64,000 bases of DNA from Anaeromyxobacter dehalogenans 2CP-C (GTDB lineage Bacteria; Myxococcota; Myxococcia; Myxococcales; Anaeromyxobacteraceae). Each line of letters opens with the position of its first letter. Position 1 is the stretch's first letter. The stretch is taken from assembly GCF_000013385.1 (NCBI RefSeq), contig NC_007760.1:4190001-4254000 (forward strand). The letters run 5' to 3'. Of the stretch, positions 62,091-64,000 are shown piece by piece. Made by a program: the position numbers and the translations under genes. The notes beneath the pieces were generated by a model. It saw only the letters and a program-made list of their open reading frames with translations. It did no database searches and was not told the DNA's origin.

Positions 62091-64000
62091 ATGTCCCTCG
62101 CCGCCGCGACCCTGGTCGCCCTCGCCATGACCGCCGCCCCGAAGCCCCCGCCCGCCCTCGCCCGCGCCGTCGAGCGCTGCACCGCCGCCCTGGTCGCGAA
62201 GCACGGCGAGCCCGAGCGGGATCGCGCCGCCCGCGGCGCCGCCCAGGCCGCCGCCTTCTGGCGTCCCGCCGACGGCGACGCGAAGGCCTTCGAGGCGCTG
62301 TGCGTGGAGCAGTTCCGCCCGCGCGGGAGCGATCTCGACCAGACGTTCAAGCGCTTCGAGGCGAGCTTCGAGGCGCTCGACGGGAACGGCCTGGAGATCG
62401 CCCGGACGCTCTCCTCGTTCGCGCAGCTCGACGTCGGGCCCATGCAGCCGGTGGACGGGCTGCTGGCCGCGTACGACCCCTCGGCGCACGTGGTGGACGA
62501 CCTGTTCGACGGGAAGATCGCGTTCGCGGCGCTGCTCAACTTCCCGCTCACCACGCTCGACGAGCGGCTCCGCCAGGGCGAGGGCTGGTCGCGGCGCCAG
62601 TGGGCCGAGGCGCGGCTCGCGAACCGCTTCGCGCGCCGCGTGCCCGCCGCGGTGAACCGCGAGATCGCGAAGGCCGGCGCGGACGCCGACCTCTACATCG
62701 CCGACTACAACGTCTACGTGCACCACCTGGTGGACGACCAGGGGGCGCGCCTCTTCCCGAAGGGCAAGCGGCTGCTCTCGCACTGGAACCTGCGCGACGA
62801 GCTGAAGGCGCAGTACGCCGACCCGCAGGGCCTCGCGCGGCAGCGCGCCATCGCCAAGGTGATGGAGCGGATCGTGACGCAGACCATCCCGGCCGCGGTG
62901 GTGAACGACCCGACCGCCGACTGGAACCCGTGGACCAACGCGGTGCGCCCGGCGCCGGCCGACGAGATCGAGGGCGGGGCGAAGCCGCGCGCGAAGGTGG
63001 ACGGCGCGCGCGAGGCCGACCAGCGCTACGCGCGCATCCTCGCGAACTTCCGGGCGCAGCGCGCCGCGGACCCGTACTCGCCCTCGGCGCCCACGCTCAT
63101 CGCCCGCAAGTTCGAGCTGGAGCGCGAGCTGCCCGAGGCGCGGGTGGTCGCGATGCTGGAGGAGGTGCTGGGCGCGCCGGAGATCAAGCGCATCGCGGCG
63201 CTCATCGAGGCGCGCCTCGGGCGCAAGCTGGAGCCGTTCGACATCTGGTACCCGGGCTTCAAGCCGCGCGCGCGCCAGTCGGAGGCGGAGCTGGACACGA
63301 TGACGCGCAAGCGCTACCCGACGCCGGCCGCGTTCGCGAAGGACCTCCCGAACGTGCTCCAGCGGCTCGGGTTCGCGCCGGAGAAGGCCGCCTGGCTGGC
63401 GGAGCGGATCGCGGTGGACCCGGCCCGCGGCTCGGGCCACGCCATGGGCGCGGCGCGCCGCGGCGACCAGGCCCACCTGCGCACCCGCGTCGGCCCGGAC
63501 GGCATGGACTACAAGGGCTTCAACATCGCGGTCCACGAGCTGGGCCACAACGTGGAGCAGACGTTCTCGCTCTACGGCGTGGACTCGACGCTGCTGCAGG
63601 GCGTGCCGAACACCGCCTTCACCGAGGCCATCGCGTTCGTGTTCCAGGCGCGCGACCTCGAGGTGCTGGGGCTGCCGGGGCCGGGCGCGGAGGAGCAGCG
63701 GCTGCGCGCGGTGAGCGACCTGTGGGACGCCTACGAGATCTCCGGCGTGGCGCTGGTGGACCTCGGGATCTGGAAGTGGATGTACGCGCACCCGCAGGCC
63801 ACCCCGGCGCAGCTCCGCGAGGCGACGCTCGGGATCGCGCGCGACGTGTGGAACCGCTGGTACGCGCCGGTGCTCGGCGCCCGCGACGTCCCGCTGCTCG
63901 CCATCTACTCGCACATCGTCTCGAACGTCCTCTACGTCCCCGACTACCCGGTGGGCCGCCTCATCTCCGCGCAGATCGAGGACCACCTCGCCGCGCTGCC
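62091..64000 (+). CDS. Gluzincin (M3-like) metallopeptidase, secreted, 3' end outside window
   Basis: At least 636 residues, open at the window end. An N-terminal hydrophobic stretch (SLAAATLVALAMTAAP) followed by Pro/Ala looks like a signal peptide. The zinc site is His482-Glu483-x-x-His486 (VHELGHNVEQTF) with Glu512 as the likely third ligand, 25 residues after His486, close to the spacing in M3 oligopeptidases. The rest does not match a family I can name with certainty. ATG at 62091 is the first start in frame. No gene on the opposite strand covers this stretch. Confidence 0.72.
   Translation, partial: MSLAAATLVALAMTAAPKPPPALARAVERCTAALVAKHGEPERDRAARGAAQAAAFWRPADGDAKAFEALCVEQFRPRGSDLDQTFKRFEASFEALDGNGLEIARTLSSFAQLDVGPMQPVDGLLAAYDPSAHVVDDLFDGKIAFAALLNFPLTTLDERLRQGEGWSRRQWAEARLANRFARRVPAAVNREIAKAGADADLYIADYNVYVHHLVDDQGARLFPKGKRLLSHWNLRDELKAQYADPQGLARQRAIAKVMERIVTQTIPAAVVNDPTADWNPWTNAVRPAPADEIEGGAKPRAKVDGAREADQRYARILANFRAQRAADPYSPSAPTLIARKFELERELPEARVVAMLEEVLGAPEIKRIAALIEARLGRKLEPFDIWYPGFKPRARQSEAELDTMTRKRYPTPAAFAKDLPNVLQRLGFAPEKAAWLAERIAVDPARGSGHAMGAARRGDQAHLRTRVGPDGMDYKGFNIAVHELGHNVEQTFSLYGVDSTLLQGVPNTAFTEAIAFVFQARDLEVLGLPGPGAEEQRLRAVSDLWDAYEISGVALVDLGIWKWMYAHPQATPAQLREATLGIARDVWNRWYAPVLGARDVPLLAIYSHIVSNVLYVPDYPVGRLISAQIEDHLAAL

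Overview
The window looks like a chromosome segment of a very GC-rich deltaproteobacterial/myxobacterial species, most likely Anaeromyxobacter. Supporting signs are the extreme GC content, the long antisense shadow frames, a mitochondrial-type citrate synthase of the kind known from Geobacter, a metal-free energy-converting-hydrogenase-related (Ehr) complex, DUF4388 signalling proteins and acetate symporters. I see no rRNA, tRNA, CRISPR array, transposase, integrase or prophage genes. The gene content is that of a core chromosome.

Layout. 1-5426: the 3' part of a tightly overlapping Ehr-type operon (end of an antiporter-like subunit, HyfC-, HyfE- and HyfF-like membrane subunits, a large subunit without Ni-Fe ligands, and a ferredoxin-small-subunit fusion). 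5439-8698: PspC protein, methyltransferase, acetyltransferase, nicotinate phosphoribosyltransferase. 8799-16372: aconitase, a small membrane protein, a DUF2007 protein, a cation/proton antiporter, a zinc-ribbon protein and citrate synthase. 16526-25552: M23 peptidase, DsrE-like protein, a four-S1-domain RNA-binding protein, trehalohydrolase TreZ, GTP-dependent PEP carboxykinase, NRDE and DUF971 proteins. 25553-25805 is a tandem-repeat tract that runs into the 3' end of an HD-GYP gene. 26832-29846 is a deoxynucleoside kinase-panB-panC-smpB run. 30080-32774 holds an 88-residue orphan with a clear promoter and palindrome, rsmA, an SPW-repeat protein and tsaD. 32992-37019 encodes two DUF4388 proteins, one with a receiver domain and one with a J domain. 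37148-41192 carries a lipid-kinase-like protein, a PP2C phosphatase, a sugar nucleotidyltransferase and an MFS protein.

41205-52520 is a transport block: a DUF4212/SSS symporter pair with its cNMP-CBS-DUF294 sensor and a DEDDh exonuclease, an MHS-family transporter with a large inserted loop, a phosphoesterase plus kinase-USP pair, and DUF485-ActP acetate permease. 52635-64000 holds a chemoreceptor, an AmgK-like kinase, the two transsulfuration enzymes, an outer-membrane barrel candidate, two overlapping MFS genes, a DUF2892 protein and a truncated gluzincin metallopeptidase.

How they fit together: acetate or other organic-acid uptake (ActP, SSS, MHS), the TCA enzymes citrate synthase and aconitase, and PEP carboxykinase for gluconeogenesis are consistent with an acetate-using respiratory anaerobe, with the Ehr complex as a possible ion-pumping redox module. 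That link is inference from content, not shown by the sequence. The least explained items are the Ehr complex, the tsaD leader ORF that repeats the TsaD N terminus, the DUF4388 pair, and the small orphan genes with their own regulatory sites.
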